The translations under genes were made by a program, and so were the position numbers. Source: 55-13 sp037190145 (GTDB lineage Bacteria; Armatimonadota; Fimbriimonadia; Fimbriimonadales; Fimbriimonadaceae). Taken from it: 64,000 bases of DNA. Positions 41,481 to 50,789 of the stretch are shown here, one piece after another. A model generated the notes under the pieces. The model saw nothing but the letters and a program-made list of their open reading frames with translations. It was not told the origin of the DNA and did not search any database. The number at the start of each line of letters is the position of its first letter. Position 1 is the first letter of the stretch. The stretch spans positions 248,001 through 312,000 of the forward strand of contig JBBCJU010000002.1 of NCBI GenBank assembly GCA_037190145.1. Direction: 5' to 3'.

Positions 41481-42476
41481 TTAATAGATGCTGTCTGGGA
41501 AGTAGAAGTCCTTGGCGTTGTCTGGGGTGATCAAATCAACATCCAGTACCAGGTGGCGAGGCATATACTTCTTGGCGTTATCCTTACCAGCTCGTAACAT
41601 ACCGGCGGCTGTTTGCATACCGACTGCGATCATGCTGGGTGGGTAAGTAATGTCGGCAGGGAAGAGGGGATCGCCGTCCATCACTCGCTTGACGATATCC
41701 TTCATACCGGCTCCACCAAGAATCCATACATTCTTGTTTCGACCAGCTGACTTCAGAGCGTTTTCAACTCCAAGCGCCATGTCGTCGTCGCTCGCCCAGA
41801 TAGCGTCAATTTGTGGGGTCGAGACGAGGATGTTTTGCATAACCTTCTCTGCCTTTTCTCGATTCCACTCGCCTTTGTCTTGAGCTACGATCTGGATTCC
41901 CGGACTCCTCGCAAACACGGCCTTTGCTGCCTCAACACGGTCTGTGTTTACGGTGCTAGGAATTCCTTCCAAGATGACTACTTTGCCTGTGCCGTTTAGC
42001 TTTTGAACCATGTACTCGGCAGCTTTCCGACCGAAGGCCTTGTTATCACCCTCAATGAAGACGTCTGCAACTGGCTCGGTAAAGCCTCTGTCAACGTTGA
42101 TGATCAACGTACCTGCGTCATGAATCTTCTTGGCAATTGGGGTGATGGGTGCACTTTCAGTGGCCAGGATGACCAAAGCGTCAACACCTTGAGATTGTAG
42201 GTTTTCTAGGTCCTTGATCTGCTCGTCTGGACTCTTTGCATCATCAATAATCCAGTCGATATCTGGGTGGTGCTTTTGAGCCTCTTTTGCCCAATAACCT
42301 ATTCCTGCTGTCCAACCATGGCTAGCCGCTGGAATGGAAACACCAATCTTAAACTTCTTACCTCCGGATGCCATAGTGCCCGTAGCACTACCTCCGGCTT
42401 CTCCGCCACCTGCGGCGGGTGGATTGCATCCTGCCATCGCTAGTCCCAGCGCGGCAAAAATCCAAAGCTTCTTCAC
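41481..42476 (-). CDS. sugar ABC transporter substrate-binding lipoprotein (RbsB type)
   Basis: A 331-aa periplasmic binding protein. Signal peptide M-K-K-L-W-I-F-A-A-L-G-L-A-M-A-G-C (lipobox A-M-A-G-C) then a Gly/Ala/Ser-rich linker. The mature domain matches the Peripla_BP_4 family (K-I-G-V-S-I-P-A-A-S-H-G-W, L-Q-S-Q-G-V-D-A-L-V-I-L-A, W-A-S-D-D-D-M-A-L-G). Likely binds a pentose or hexose. Last gene of the ATPase-permease-binding protein operon, 23 bp after the permease gene. Confidence 0.93.
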   Translation of the reverse strand: MKKLWIFAALGLAMAGCNPPAAGGGEAGGSATGTMASGGKKFKIGVSIPAASHGWTAGIGYWAKEAQKHHPDIDWIIDDAKSPDEQIKDLENLQSQGVDALVILATESAPITPIAKKIHDAGTLIINVDRGFTEPVADVFIEGDNKAFGRKAAEYMVQKLNGTGKVVILEGIPSTVNTDRVEAAKAVFARSPGIQIVAQDKGEWNREKAEKVMQNILVSTPQIDAIWASDDDMALGVENALKSAGRNKNVWILGGAGMKDIVKRVMDGDPLFPADITYPPSMIAVGMQTAAGMLRAGKDNAKKYMPRHLVLDVDLITPDNAKDFYFPDSIY

Positions 42477-42499
42477 TCTTGCTCCTCCTAATCGTTGCG

Positions 42500-43492
42500 T
42501 TACGTGCTAGTTTTACTTCCTCGTTGAAGCAGAACGGCGACCAAAATTACTAATCCACTGACAAATCCTTGCCAGTTAGTATCTACACGGTGTGCCGTCA
42601 TCATATTCGAAATCAGAGTCATCAGAATAACTCCGATCACAGTTCCCCAAATTCTTCCTCTGCCGCCGCTTAGGCTGGTCCCGCCAATGACGACAGCAGC
42701 TATTGCGTCCAACTCGTAAAATGTTCCTACGGTTCCTGTTCCAACGCTATTCATGCGAGCTACGTTCAGGAATGCTGCTAATCCACAGAGTCCACCAATA
42801 ATCGTATAGACCACCAGCTTGATGCTTTCCGTATTGATTGCAGAATACTTAGCTGCTTTCTCATTTGCACCGACCGAGATAACATAGCGGCCAAATCGAG
42901 TGCGATTCAGGATGAAGCCAAAGATTCCTGCAACAAGCAAGAAAACAATGGCACTCCAGTAGAAAGTTACAGGGCCACCATTTGCGAGGTATGCACCCGG
43001 AATATTAATACCGCCGAATCCAATTCCGTCTATTGAACTGACCTCAGACCGGATCTCGCCTCCCTTACCCAACACGAGCGCTAGAGAGCGATAGCCCGCC
43101 AATCCCGCAAGGGTGACTACGAACGGAGCCACACGTCCGTAGGCAATCATGGTGCCGTTTAGAAATCCGCAGAATATGCCTGCCAAGATAGCCGCACCGA
43201 GGGCAGATAGAATGGCAACCATGTCCCCAGAAGGCGCCATCTTATTGAGGGTTAGAACGCAGATAGCGCCGCAAAAGGCGACCAAACTGCCTACACTCAA
43301 ATCGATGCCTGCTGAGATAATCACCAACGTCATGCCAACGGCGATAATGCCAATGTAAGCGCTTTGACTAAACAGATTTCGCAGATTCTCAAACTGTAGG
43401 AACGATTGTCCGCGTGTTCCAATGTTGATGATAAACAGCAATGCGAACGCGATGAGTACGCCATATTCCTGAAGGAAATTGGTTTTCTTCAT
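42500..43492 (-). CDS. sugar ABC transporter permease (RbsC type)
   Basis: A 330-aa inner-membrane permease with eight to ten helices (for example F-A-L-L-F-I-I-N-I-G-T and V-S-G-L-V-I-L-V-A-V-L-L). Family marks: G-M-T-L-V-I-I-S-A-G-I-D-L-S-V-G-S and A-V-V-I-G-G-T-S-L-S-G-G-R-G. Its start overlaps the ATPase gene by 4 bp (ATGA). Confidence 0.95.
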   Translation of the reverse strand: MKKTNFLQEYGVLIAFALLFIINIGTRGQSFLQFENLRNLFSQSAYIGIIAVGMTLVIISAGIDLSVGSLVAFCGAICVLTLNKMAPSGDMVAILSALGAAILAGIFCGFLNGTMIAYGRVAPFVVTLAGLAGYRSLALVLGKGGEIRSEVSSIDGIGFGGINIPGAYLANGGPVTFYWSAIVFLLVAGIFGFILNRTRFGRYVISVGANEKAAKYSAINTESIKLVVYTIIGGLCGLAAFLNVARMNSVGTGTVGTFYELDAIAAVVIGGTSLSGGRGRIWGTVIGVILMTLISNMMTAHRVDTNWQGFVSGLVILVAVLLQRGSKTST

Positions 43493-44979
43493 GCTGCCAC
43501 CCCAGCGGCAAGCTGCATGATGGCCTCTTCACTGAGTTTGTCTCCCGGAACCTCGCCGACAGTGATGCCTTCTCGCATAACAATCGTTCGATGACAGAGT
43601 CCAATAATCTCGGGAAGCTCTGAGGAAATAACAATGCAGGCTAATCCTTCGCCTGCTAATTTCTGAATCAAGTTGTAGATCTCCCTCTTGGCACCTACGT
43701 CAACGCCCCTAGTTGGTTCGTCCAGAATAAGCACCCTTGGTTTGGTTTCTAGCCACTTTGCCAGAGAAACTTTTTGTTGATTGCCGCCACTTAAGAATAG
43801 GATTGGGGCTTCCACGTCGCCCACTCGAATATCCAAGTCTTGCTTCCACTTTGCTGTGGTGTCGCGTTCGGCTTTTTTATTGATCACGGCCCCATAATCG
43901 CTTAAGCTAGCCAGGGTTGTGTTGTTGACCGTGCTTTGGCTCAAGATAAGGCCCAGATGTTTACGGTCTTCGCTTACATAGGCAATACCATGCTTTTTTG
44001 CTTCACGGGGATTGCGAATCTTGACCGGCTTGCCATCAATGAGGATTTCGCCGGAGAAATCCTTAACGCCGATAATGGCCTCGGCAAGTTCAGTTCTCCC
44101 TGCTCCCACCAAGCCGCTAAGGCCAAGGATCTCGCCTGGCGAAACACTGAAGCTCGCGCTTTTAACGTAGTTTGAGACCTTTCCGTTTCGGATCTCTAGT
44201 ACGGACGGAGTGGTTGGTGCCGGAAGTTTGGCGGGATAGAAATCCGATAACTCGCGTCCAACCATTAGGTTGGCAAGGTCAGATGGCTTGGCGGTTTTTC
44301 CGGGAATGGTAGTGACCCATTGTCCATCTCGTAGAACGCTGATGCGATCACAAATTGCGCATACCTCAGGTAAGCGGTGAGAGATGTAAAGGACCGTGAC
44401 GCCTTGCTCTTTCAGGCGGGCAATCAAAGCAAAAAGTGCGTCCGCCTCCGGGTCACTGAGAACCGCGGTGGGTTCGTCCATGATCAGAATCTTTGCGTCT
44501 GAGCCTAGGGCTTTGGCAATCTCAACGAGTTGCTTACCGGCTATGGAAAGATCTCCGACCTTGGTAGTGGGGCTAAACGGTGCGTGGACCTGTTCTAAAT
44601 AGCCTTTTGTTTTCGCAATCATCAGGTTGCGATCTAGAAGACCACCCTTGGTGATCTCTCGACCAAGAAACACATTCTCACTTACCGAAAGTTCATCCAC
44701 CAGGTTTAGCTCCTGGTGAATCATTGCAATTCCTCGGTTCAACGCATCGCGTACTCCGTGAAGAACAACTTCCGTATTTTCAAGGTGCAAAGTTCCGGTA
44801 GTGGGTTGTTGCAATCCACTGAGGATTTTCATCAAGGTGCTCTTTCCGGCACCATTCTCACCGATGATTCCGTGAACCTCTCCGGATTCGAACAAAAGAG
44901 AAACGCCATCCAGTGCCCGCACGGCGGGGAACTGCATGGCAATATCGCGGACCTCCAACTGGGGCATTGGGTGAGACAA
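43489..44979 (-). CDS. sugar ABC transporter ATPase (RbsA/MglA type)
   Basis: A 496-aa protein with two fused ABC domains. The first has Walker A G-E-N-G-A-G-K-S-T, Walker B L-I-M-D-E-P-T and a weak signature (L-S-I-A-G-K-Q). The second has a degenerate Walker A G-L-V-G-A-G-R-T-E, signature L-S-G-G-N-Q-Q-K and L-I-L-D-E-P-T-R-G-V-D-V-G-A, the normal asymmetric pattern in the ribose/galactose importer class. First gene of the operon. A regulator-like site lies 50-65 bp upstream. Confidence 0.95.
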   Translation of the reverse strand: MSHPMPQLEVRDIAMQFPAVRALDGVSLLFESGEVHGIIGENGAGKSTLMKILSGLQQPTTGTLHLENTEVVLHGVRDALNRGIAMIHQELNLVDELSVSENVFLGREITKGGLLDRNLMIAKTKGYLEQVHAPFSPTTKVGDLSIAGKQLVEIAKALGSDAKILIMDEPTAVLSDPEADALFALIARLKEQGVTVLYISHRLPEVCAICDRISVLRDGQWVTTIPGKTAKPSDLANLMVGRELSDFYPAKLPAPTTPSVLEIRNGKVSNYVKSASFSVSPGEILGLSGLVGAGRTELAEAIIGVKDFSGEILIDGKPVKIRNPREAKKHGIAYVSEDRKHLGLILSQSTVNNTTLASLSDYGAVINKKAERDTTAKWKQDLDIRVGDVEAPILFLSGGNQQKVSLAKWLETKPRVLILDEPTRGVDVGAKREIYNLIQKLAGEGLACIVISSELPEIIGLCHRTIVMREGITVGEVPGDKLSEEAIMQLAAGVAA

Positions 44980-45012
44980 TACCCCGATGGGGGGCCATAT
45001 GGGAACATTGAC

Positions 45013-45043
45013 TTGTCAGGAATCACCAGTTGTCAGACCAGTT
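45013..45043. promoter_or_regulatory. candidate GntR/FadR-type operator upstream of ABC operon
   Basis: TTGTCAG occurs twice at 45013 and 45030 (17-bp period). CAGTTGTCAGACCAGTT (45027-45043) resembles the FadR-family site AACTGGTCNGACCAGTT, with one half-site intact. No GntR gene is in the window, so the regulator would be elsewhere. Confidence 0.3.
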
Positions 45044-45081
45044 TTTGCCCTACAGAACAAGAAAGTCTCCTTAGTTGAATT

Positions 45082-45762
45082 CTAAGATGATTTTTTGCGT
45101 CGGCGGCGAAGAAGAGCAACGCTTCCAAAACCTAACGCTGCTAAGGTGGCGGGTTCTGGAACAGGCGTAATAAAACTTGTACCATCCCCAATCAATTGAC
45201 CTTCCGAAAAAGCCATTACACTGAAGCTATCTCCCATGTTGAACCATATAGAGCCGTCCGTTCCATTGGGGCCAACTTGTGCGCTTTTTGCTGACTGCAA
45301 AAAGTTGCCGACAAAATCCAGATCATCTTCAATATCTTCCCACGGTCCACCGGAGGTGGCGACCTTGAGAGATGCGATCAGTTGAGCTTCGTTGGTATTG
45401 AGGAATAGCGTTCCCCATGCAATATTGAGTGCATTGGAAGCGGCCTGATTGTTCATGAAGAGCACAATGTGCTCTTGACCTTCAGGATCACCCTGCAGGT
45501 CTGTCACAAGGCCTATAAGGACCGACCGTGTAATCAAGTGATCTTGAGGGAAGGGGTTGGTGAGTAAGGTTGTACCATTGCCATTCGCCTCAAAAGCCCA
45601 CGTCATTCCTCCGCCCGACTCGTGTTCTTCCGCCAACATGATGTTGGTGACGGGCTGGCCAATGTGGATGTTTGTTTGGTAGTGGGTCAAATATTGTTGG
45701 GCGTTGGCCAGAGCGCTGGCTACAGCTAGGCATCCTAGAACGGACAAACGAAGTGCTTTCAT
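45082..45762 (-). CDS. PEP-CTERM surface protein
   Basis: A 226-aa exported protein with signal peptide L-R-L-S-V-L-G-C-L-A-V-A-S-A-L-A-N-A and the C-terminal sorting signal V-P-E-P-A-T-L, a hydrophobic helix (A-A-L-G-F-G-S-V-A-L-L) and R-R-R-R-K-K. Exosortase EpsH/XrtA-type enzymes process such signals; none is encoded in this window. The middle has no recognised fold. It lies upstream of the ABC operon on the same strand, with a gap of about 100 bp. Confidence 0.9.
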   Translation of the reverse strand: MKALRLSVLGCLAVASALANAQQYLTHYQTNIHIGQPVTNIMLAEEHESGGGMTWAFEANGNGTTLLTNPFPQDHLITRSVLIGLVTDLQGDPEGQEHIVLFMNNQAASNALNIAWGTLFLNTNEAQLIASLKVATSGGPWEDIEDDLDFVGNFLQSAKSAQVGPNGTDGSIWFNMGDSFSVMAFSEGQLIGDGTSFITPVPEPATLAALGFGSVALLRRRRKKSS

Positions 45763-45842
45763 ATCAAGAATCTCCTCTCATTAGGTGGCGAATAAACGCA
45801 CTTACACATCGTCCTGTGCAGGCATTAAATAGGCGTTATCAA

Positions 45843-46421
45843 TTAGATTTTGAGGTGAATAACCACATCCTGAACACCTTGCTCCCAGGAGCTATGAACC
45901 ACTTCACCGCATGCTTGAAAGAGGTGAAGGGCACGGTCGTTATCCATTAGGATCTGAGCGGTCCACTGTCGTACTCCAATGGAAATGCAAGTTTCTGCAA
46001 GGGTGTGCAGTAAAGCATGTCCCACTCCAAGTTGCTGCCACTCATCAATCACGACGATCGCTACTTCTGCCGATTCGGGCTGTTCTGAGTTTCGATAGGC
46101 TCGAGCAACGCCTATACCTTCACTCTCATTGCCATCATCGTCCAGTCCGATAGCGACCATGGCAAGACGGCTAACTCCGTCGCATTCCACTAGATAAGTG
46201 AGTTCTTCAGCAGAGAACTCCGTGCGGTCGGTATGAAAGCGCAACCACCTAGATTGAGGACTCAGCTTCCGTATTCCAGCATCAAGATGTGCCCGATCCG
46301 AATCCTGAATGGGCCTGACCAAAATCTGCTTGCCATTTGCAAGCCTCAATCGAGGCTCATTTGTCACGGTATGAATCGTACCTAGCCAAGTGACGATGTT
46401 AATTGTTTTGTTCTGGGGCAC
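45843..46421 (-). CDS. GNAT-family N-acetyltransferase
   Basis: A 192-aa acetyl-CoA-dependent transferase. The domain begins about residue 25 (R-L-R-L-A-N-G-K-Q-I-L-V-R-P-I), with V-A-I-V-V-I-D-E-W-Q-Q-L-G-V-G-H-A-L as the V-x-x-x-x-Q-x-x-G-x-G/A acetyl-CoA loop and a following helix. The acceptor is unknown; acetylation of proteins or small amines is typical. The N-terminal 20 residues are poor and an internal start is possible. Confidence 0.8.
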   Translation of the reverse strand: MPQNKTINIVTWLGTIHTVTNEPRLRLANGKQILVRPIQDSDRAHLDAGIRKLSPQSRWLRFHTDRTEFSAEELTYLVECDGVSRLAMVAIGLDDDGNESEGIGVARAYRNSEQPESAEVAIVVIDEWQQLGVGHALLHTLAETCISIGVRQWTAQILMDNDRALHLFQACGEVVHSSWEQGVQDVVIHLKI

Positions 46422-46519
46422 TTTCCCCTGATTCCACTTTCACTTGAAAGAGAAGATTTCTCCGCGACAGAACCTTTTGATCCAGCAAGGCGCAAGTTGG
46501 GGGATCAAAGGCGGCTATA

Positions 46520-46574
46520 GCCTCAGGGTTCGGGTTGGTTGCAGGCAACATTTCTTGCTATAGCACCCTGAGGC
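46520..46574. other. nested inverted repeats in intergenic region
   Basis: GCCTCAGGGT (46520-46529) and ACCCTGAGGC (46565-46574) are exact inverted repeats. Inside lies GTTG-CAGG-CAAC (46538-46549), a second hairpin, and both sides carry GCTATAGC/GGCTATAG copies. The 46422-46755 interval otherwise contains no gene. It could be a structured RNA or a two-site operator. Confidence 0.45.
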
Positions 46575-46755
46575 AGACACACCGCGTGTTTTCGCTTGCG
46601 AATCACTGATATTCAGCCACCAAAGGCCCAAGATGATATGCCAACGAACATCATCGAACAGCTAACGCCGTCTCGCAGGGTGCCCCAGAACCCTTGGATC
46701 GTTGACGGAATGGTTTTCAATGCTCTGTAACCCATAAACCACAAGTGCGAAATCG

Positions 46756-47901
46756 TTATAGCCTCAATCCCGGCAAAGCTTTGCTGGCACTCATTTTCCT
46801 AAAAGTAAATCTGGTTTCAAGATGCTTTAACTGAGTTGGTAGGCGACTTCGGATACTCGCGGCAAATTTATCGTAAACCTCAATTCTCCTTTCCGGGTAT
46901 GGAAAGAGCCACTGCCAAATGATCTCATTTACATGTGCATCACCAAATGAGTATCCAATTACAACGAGTCTGTCCGCGTTCGAGAGATCCCTTCGAAACT
47001 CCTCAAAGAGCAAAAGCATTGGTCCTTGGGCAGAAAGCTTGTTTCGTTCACCAAAGATAATAGCGGGTGTAGCAACCTCTGCACTAAGTAGACTTACATC
47101 AGGTGCAGCATCCCCCCAAGTATTAACGGGACTCGGAGGCGTTGTGTCCAAGCTCTGAGCCCATTGCACAGAACCATGAAGCTTTAACAGCTTCAGAGCT
47201 CCACCTTCAAAGTCTAGCTTGAAGGTATCTTTCCACTCTCTCACCCCTAAATCAATTGGGATATCGTATTGAATGCAGACTCGTTCGATGGCATTGTCAT
47301 AGTTTAGAGTTGCTATTGTCGTGCTTGAGCGATGAGCCTCTTTTGCAAATGGCGCAAAGTACCAGGTCTTCGCATCTGACTCTAAATAAGCGATGCTAAA
47401 CAGCTTCTTCAAGAGCCAATCAATGGTATGTGCAAAGCCACATCCCCGCGACATGTTAACTGCCTGAACTAGGAAGTAGATTAGGTCTGCCTGGGTCTCA
47501 GGGGGAGCGGGATTCTCAGCAGAGTATTCGTTGTTGTCAGCAAGTGTTTGAAGTACATTCGCAAAGTTTTGCCTGGCGCCGGCGTCAAGAATGTATTTGT
47601 CAAGCACCTCAATCCTAGTGTCCCAAGCGGAGATAAAGGGCGCCAACTCATTTTGGTGGCGGTTAGCCAGGATGTTGACTGTCCTCAGAACATCCTCAAC
47701 ATTGACTGCTAATCTGCCTATTTTTTGACCATTTTGAAATGACTTCCCTAGGAGTTCTCCAACCACAAACCGCAATACTGATGAGGCGGTGTGATCAGCT
47801 TCTTTCTCCGCTAAGTCTATGAAGCGAGTAGTCATCTCAGCAGCAGTAGGAACACCAGCCTCTACCGATGCTCCGGCGCCCAAAAGTGCAACGGTATACA
47901 T
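46756..47901 (-). CDS. stand-alone SIR2-like protein
   Basis: A 381-aa protein that fits the bacterial SIR2-like (SIR2_2) fold, which cleaves NAD in antiphage systems. Motifs in order: L-G-A-G-A-S-V-E-A-G-V-P (NAD loop, residue 7), T-L-N-Y-D-N-A-I-E (N-x-D), L-K-L-H-G-S-V-Q-W (catalytic His) and V-I-G-Y-S-F-G-D-A-H (second NAD strand). The key residues are present, so it may be active. There is no zinc-binding Cys pair, unlike deacetylase sirtuins. No partner gene is adjacent: ppdK is divergent and GNAT lies beyond a 330-bp gap, so any defence role is an inference. Confidence 0.8.
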   Translation of the reverse strand: MYTVALLGAGASVEAGVPTAAEMTTRFIDLAEKEADHTASSVLRFVVGELLGKSFQNGQKIGRLAVNVEDVLRTVNILANRHQNELAPFISAWDTRIEVLDKYILDAGARQNFANVLQTLADNNEYSAENPAPPETQADLIYFLVQAVNMSRGCGFAHTIDWLLKKLFSIAYLESDAKTWYFAPFAKEAHRSSTTIATLNYDNAIERVCIQYDIPIDLGVREWKDTFKLDFEGGALKLLKLHGSVQWAQSLDTTPPSPVNTWGDAAPDVSLLSAEVATPAIIFGERNKLSAQGPMLLLFEEFRRDLSNADRLVVIGYSFGDAHVNEIIWQWLFPYPERRIEVYDKFAASIRSRLPTQLKHLETRFTFRKMSASKALPGLRL

Positions 47902-48058
47902 TCATTCGTAAGTGACGGTAAGCCTTCTCACAAAGCGTCATCAATTGAATGGGCAAGTGCCCTTGCAGACCCTCCGGGTAAACTTTGCCGCAATTCCAGG
48001 ACCCGCTCGCCAGCGTCGTCGTGCGCATCCGATACCTGTCAGGAGAAAGAATCTTAAT

Positions 48059-50779
48059 ATGAGTAACAAGCGCGTCTACCTCTTTAGGGAGGGTAATGCA
48101 ACCATGCGTGACCTCCTCGGCGGCAAGGGAGCTAACCTCGCCGAAATGAGCAACATCGGTCTGCCCGTCCCTCCAGGCTTCACCATTACTACCGAAGTCT
48201 GCAACGAATACTACGAGCAGGGCAAGCGCCTTCCTGTAGGACTTGAGGATGAGATGAAGGCCGCGATTGCTGACCTTGAGAAGTCCATGGAGCGCACTTT
48301 CGGCGGCTCCACTAAGCCTCTTCTTGTTTCCGTCCGATCCGGCTCTAAGTTCTCTATGCCCGGCATGATGGATACGGTTCTGAACCTCGGTTTGAACCCC
48401 ACCACCGTTGAGGCGATGATCGCAGAGACTGGCGACGCTCGGTTTGTTTACGACAGCTACCGCCGCTTCATCATGATGTTCAGCGACGTGGCTTTCGGCC
48501 TCAGCAAGCACGCATTCGACCAAGAGATTTTCCAGAAGTACAAGGAAAAGGTCGGCGCGAAGAACGACCTCGACTTGAATGCCGAGAACCTGAAAGAAGT
48601 TTGCGACTTGTTCCTTGCTCACGTTCGTGAGAATGGCGGCCGCGAGTTCCCAACCGACGTTTGGGAGCAACTAAACTTATCTGTGGAAGCTGTTTTCCGC
48701 AGCTGGAACAACGATCGAGCGATTGTTTACCGACGAACCGAGAAGATTCCTGACGAGATCGGAACGGCGGTCAACATTCAATCGATGGTTTACGGAAACG
48801 CAGGCGACGACTGCGGAACTGGCGTTGCCTTCACCCGCGACCCATCCACCGGCGAGAAGTTGCTTTACGGCGAGTACCTGATGAATGCTCAGGGCGAGGA
48901 CGTGGTTGCCGGTGTGCGAACTCCGGTGCCCATCAGCGAGCTTGAGAAGCAGAATCCAGCGGTTTACAACGAGTTTGTCAAGACTTGCGACATCCTTGAG
49001 GGCCACTATAAAGATCTTCAAGACCTTGAGTTCACCATTGAGCATGGCAAGCTATTCATGCTCCAGTGCCGATCTGGTAAGCGCACCGGTCCTGCTGCTG
49101 TTCGCGCGGCAGTCGAGATGGTTAAGGAAGGTCTGATTGATAAGGAGACCGCAATTCAGCGAGTCACCGGTTCTCACCTAGACCAGCTTCTCCACCCACG
49201 AATCGATCCTTCTTCTCTCGAAGGAGCAACCCTCTTGGCAACCGGCCTCGCGGCATCTCCTGGTGCTGCCGTTGGTATTGCCATTTTCGACGCCAACACG
49301 GCGGCTGAGCGAGGCGTTCATGGTGGAGCTGGCGAGAAGGTTATCTTGGTTCGAGACGAAACCAACCCCGACGACGTTCACGGAATGCTCGCCGCTCAGG
49401 GAGTTTTGACCGCTCGCGGTGGAAAGACTTCCCACGCAGCGGTTGTAGCTCGTGGTTTTGGTATCCCCTGCGTTGCGGGTGCCGAGGCTTTGGAGGTGGA
49501 TGACCACACCAAGCACTTTAAGGTTGGCGGACATATCGTTAAAGAAGGCGATACCATCACCATGGACGGTTCCAGCGGAAACGTTTACCTGGGCGCGCTC
49601 AAGCTGATCGCTCCAGAGGTAAGTGGTTCCTTTGGTGAGCTAATGGAATGGGCAGATGAGTTCCGAACTCTTGGAATTCGGGCCAATGCCGACAATCCTC
49701 GCGACGCAAAGCAAGCTCTGGAGTTTGGTGCAGAGGGAATTGGTCTCTGCCGAACCGAGCATATGTTCTTTGAGGCAGATCGACTTCCACTCGTTCAGGA
49801 AATGATCCTAACCAAGGATGAGTCGGTTCGACAGGAGATGCTCGATAAGCTTCAAGTCATCCAACAAGGTGACTTCGAAGGAATCTTCCAGGCAATGGAC
49901 GGCAAGCCCGTTACCGTTCGCCTCATCGATCCTCCACTTCACGAGTTCTTGCCTTCCTATGACACGTTGATTCGTGAAACCACCGAGCTAAAGACTCGAT
50001 TGGGCATGCTTTCTCCGACCGACGATGCCGGCGCATCTCTTCGATCTCAACTCGAAGTGAAAAGCAAGCTGTTGGTAGAGGTAGAAGCCATGAGAGAGCA
50101 GAACCCAATGCTCGGTTTGCGTGGTGTGCGCTTGTCCATCATCCTTCCTGGCTTGGTTATCATGCAAACTCGTGCGATTCTTCAGGCGGCCGCTAAGCTC
50201 ACCAAGGCGGGCGTTAAGGTTCTCCCTGAGATCATGATTCCGTTGGTTTCCACCGTCAACGAGTTGAAGGTAGTTCAGGGCCAACTAGAGTCAGAGGCGA
50301 AGAAGATTGTGGCCGAGCAGGGTGTAGAGATTCCTTACACCTTCGGAACGATGATCGAAATCCCACGAGCAGCTCTAACTGCCGGTGAGATTGCTGAGTA
50401 CGCTCAGTTCTTCAGCTTCGGCACCAACGACCTCACGCAAACCACGTTTGGTTATAGCCGAGACGATGCGGAAGGTAAGTTCCTGCAGCGATACGTTGAG
50501 CAGAAGATCCTTCCTCGAAACCCATTCGAGACGATCGATACCGTTGGCGTTGGCCGACTCATGCGATTGGCGGTCGAAGAGGGACGTAAGTCTCGCGAAG
50601 GCCTCAAGTGCGGTATCTGCGGCGAGCATGGCGGCGACCCAGAGTCCATTGATTTTTGCCAAGAAGTTGGCTTGGACTACGTAAGCTGCTCTCCTTTTCG
50701 AGTACCCATCGCTCGTTTGGCCGCTGCACAGGCTGCAATCCGCGCCAACACCAAGGTCAAAGTCGCTCTCGACAAGTAA
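48059..50779 (+). CDS. ppdK: pyruvate, phosphate dikinase
   Basis: Interconverts pyruvate, ATP and phosphate with PEP, AMP and pyrophosphate. ATG at 48059 (M-S-N-K-R-V-Y-L-F) gives 906 aa, the normal length. The frame extends to 47912, but that region lacks conservation, and AGGAGAAAG at 48041 precedes this start. Marks: G-G-K-G-A-N-L-A-E-M-S in the ATP-grasp domain, phospho-His in G-G-K-T-S-H-A-A-V-V-A-R-G, and G-I-C-G-E-H-G-G-D-P in the PEP-utilising barrel. Third positions are strongly biased to C, a mark of high expression. Divergent from the SIR2 gene. Confidence 0.97.
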   Translation: MSNKRVYLFREGNATMRDLLGGKGANLAEMSNIGLPVPPGFTITTEVCNEYYEQGKRLPVGLEDEMKAAIADLEKSMERTFGGSTKPLLVSVRSGSKFSMPGMMDTVLNLGLNPTTVEAMIAETGDARFVYDSYRRFIMMFSDVAFGLSKHAFDQEIFQKYKEKVGAKNDLDLNAENLKEVCDLFLAHVRENGGREFPTDVWEQLNLSVEAVFRSWNNDRAIVYRRTEKIPDEIGTAVNIQSMVYGNAGDDCGTGVAFTRDPSTGEKLLYGEYLMNAQGEDVVAGVRTPVPISELEKQNPAVYNEFVKTCDILEGHYKDLQDLEFTIEHGKLFMLQCRSGKRTGPAAVRAAVEMVKEGLIDKETAIQRVTGSHLDQLLHPRIDPSSLEGATLLATGLAASPGAAVGIAIFDANTAAERGVHGGAGEKVILVRDETNPDDVHGMLAAQGVLTARGGKTSHAAVVARGFGIPCVAGAEALEVDDHTKHFKVGGHIVKEGDTITMDGSSGNVYLGALKLIAPEVSGSFGELMEWADEFRTLGIRANADNPRDAKQALEFGAEGIGLCRTEHMFFEADRLPLVQEMILTKDESVRQEMLDKLQVIQQGDFEGIFQAMDGKPVTVRLIDPPLHEFLPSYDTLIRETTELKTRLGMLSPTDDAGASLRSQLEVKSKLLVEVEAMREQNPMLGLRGVRLSIILPGLVIMQTRAILQAAAKLTKAGVKVLPEIMIPLVSTVNELKVVQGQLESEAKKIVAEQGVEIPYTFGTMIEIPRAALTAGEIAEYAQFFSFGTNDLTQTTFGYSRDDAEGKFLQRYVEQKILPRNPFETIDTVGVGRLMRLAVEEGRKSREGLKCGICGEHGGDPESIDFCQEVGLDYVSCSPFRVPIARLAAAQAAIRANTKVKVALDK

Positions 50780-50789
50780 ACGCTGGAAT

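Noticed and set aside
47837..48670. 277-codon frame on the minus strand antisense to the ppdK N-terminus
   Set aside because: It is the mirror of strongly coding ppdK sequence with C-rich third positions, and its composition (Val/Leu/His/Ala-rich, no motif) is typical of antisense shadow.
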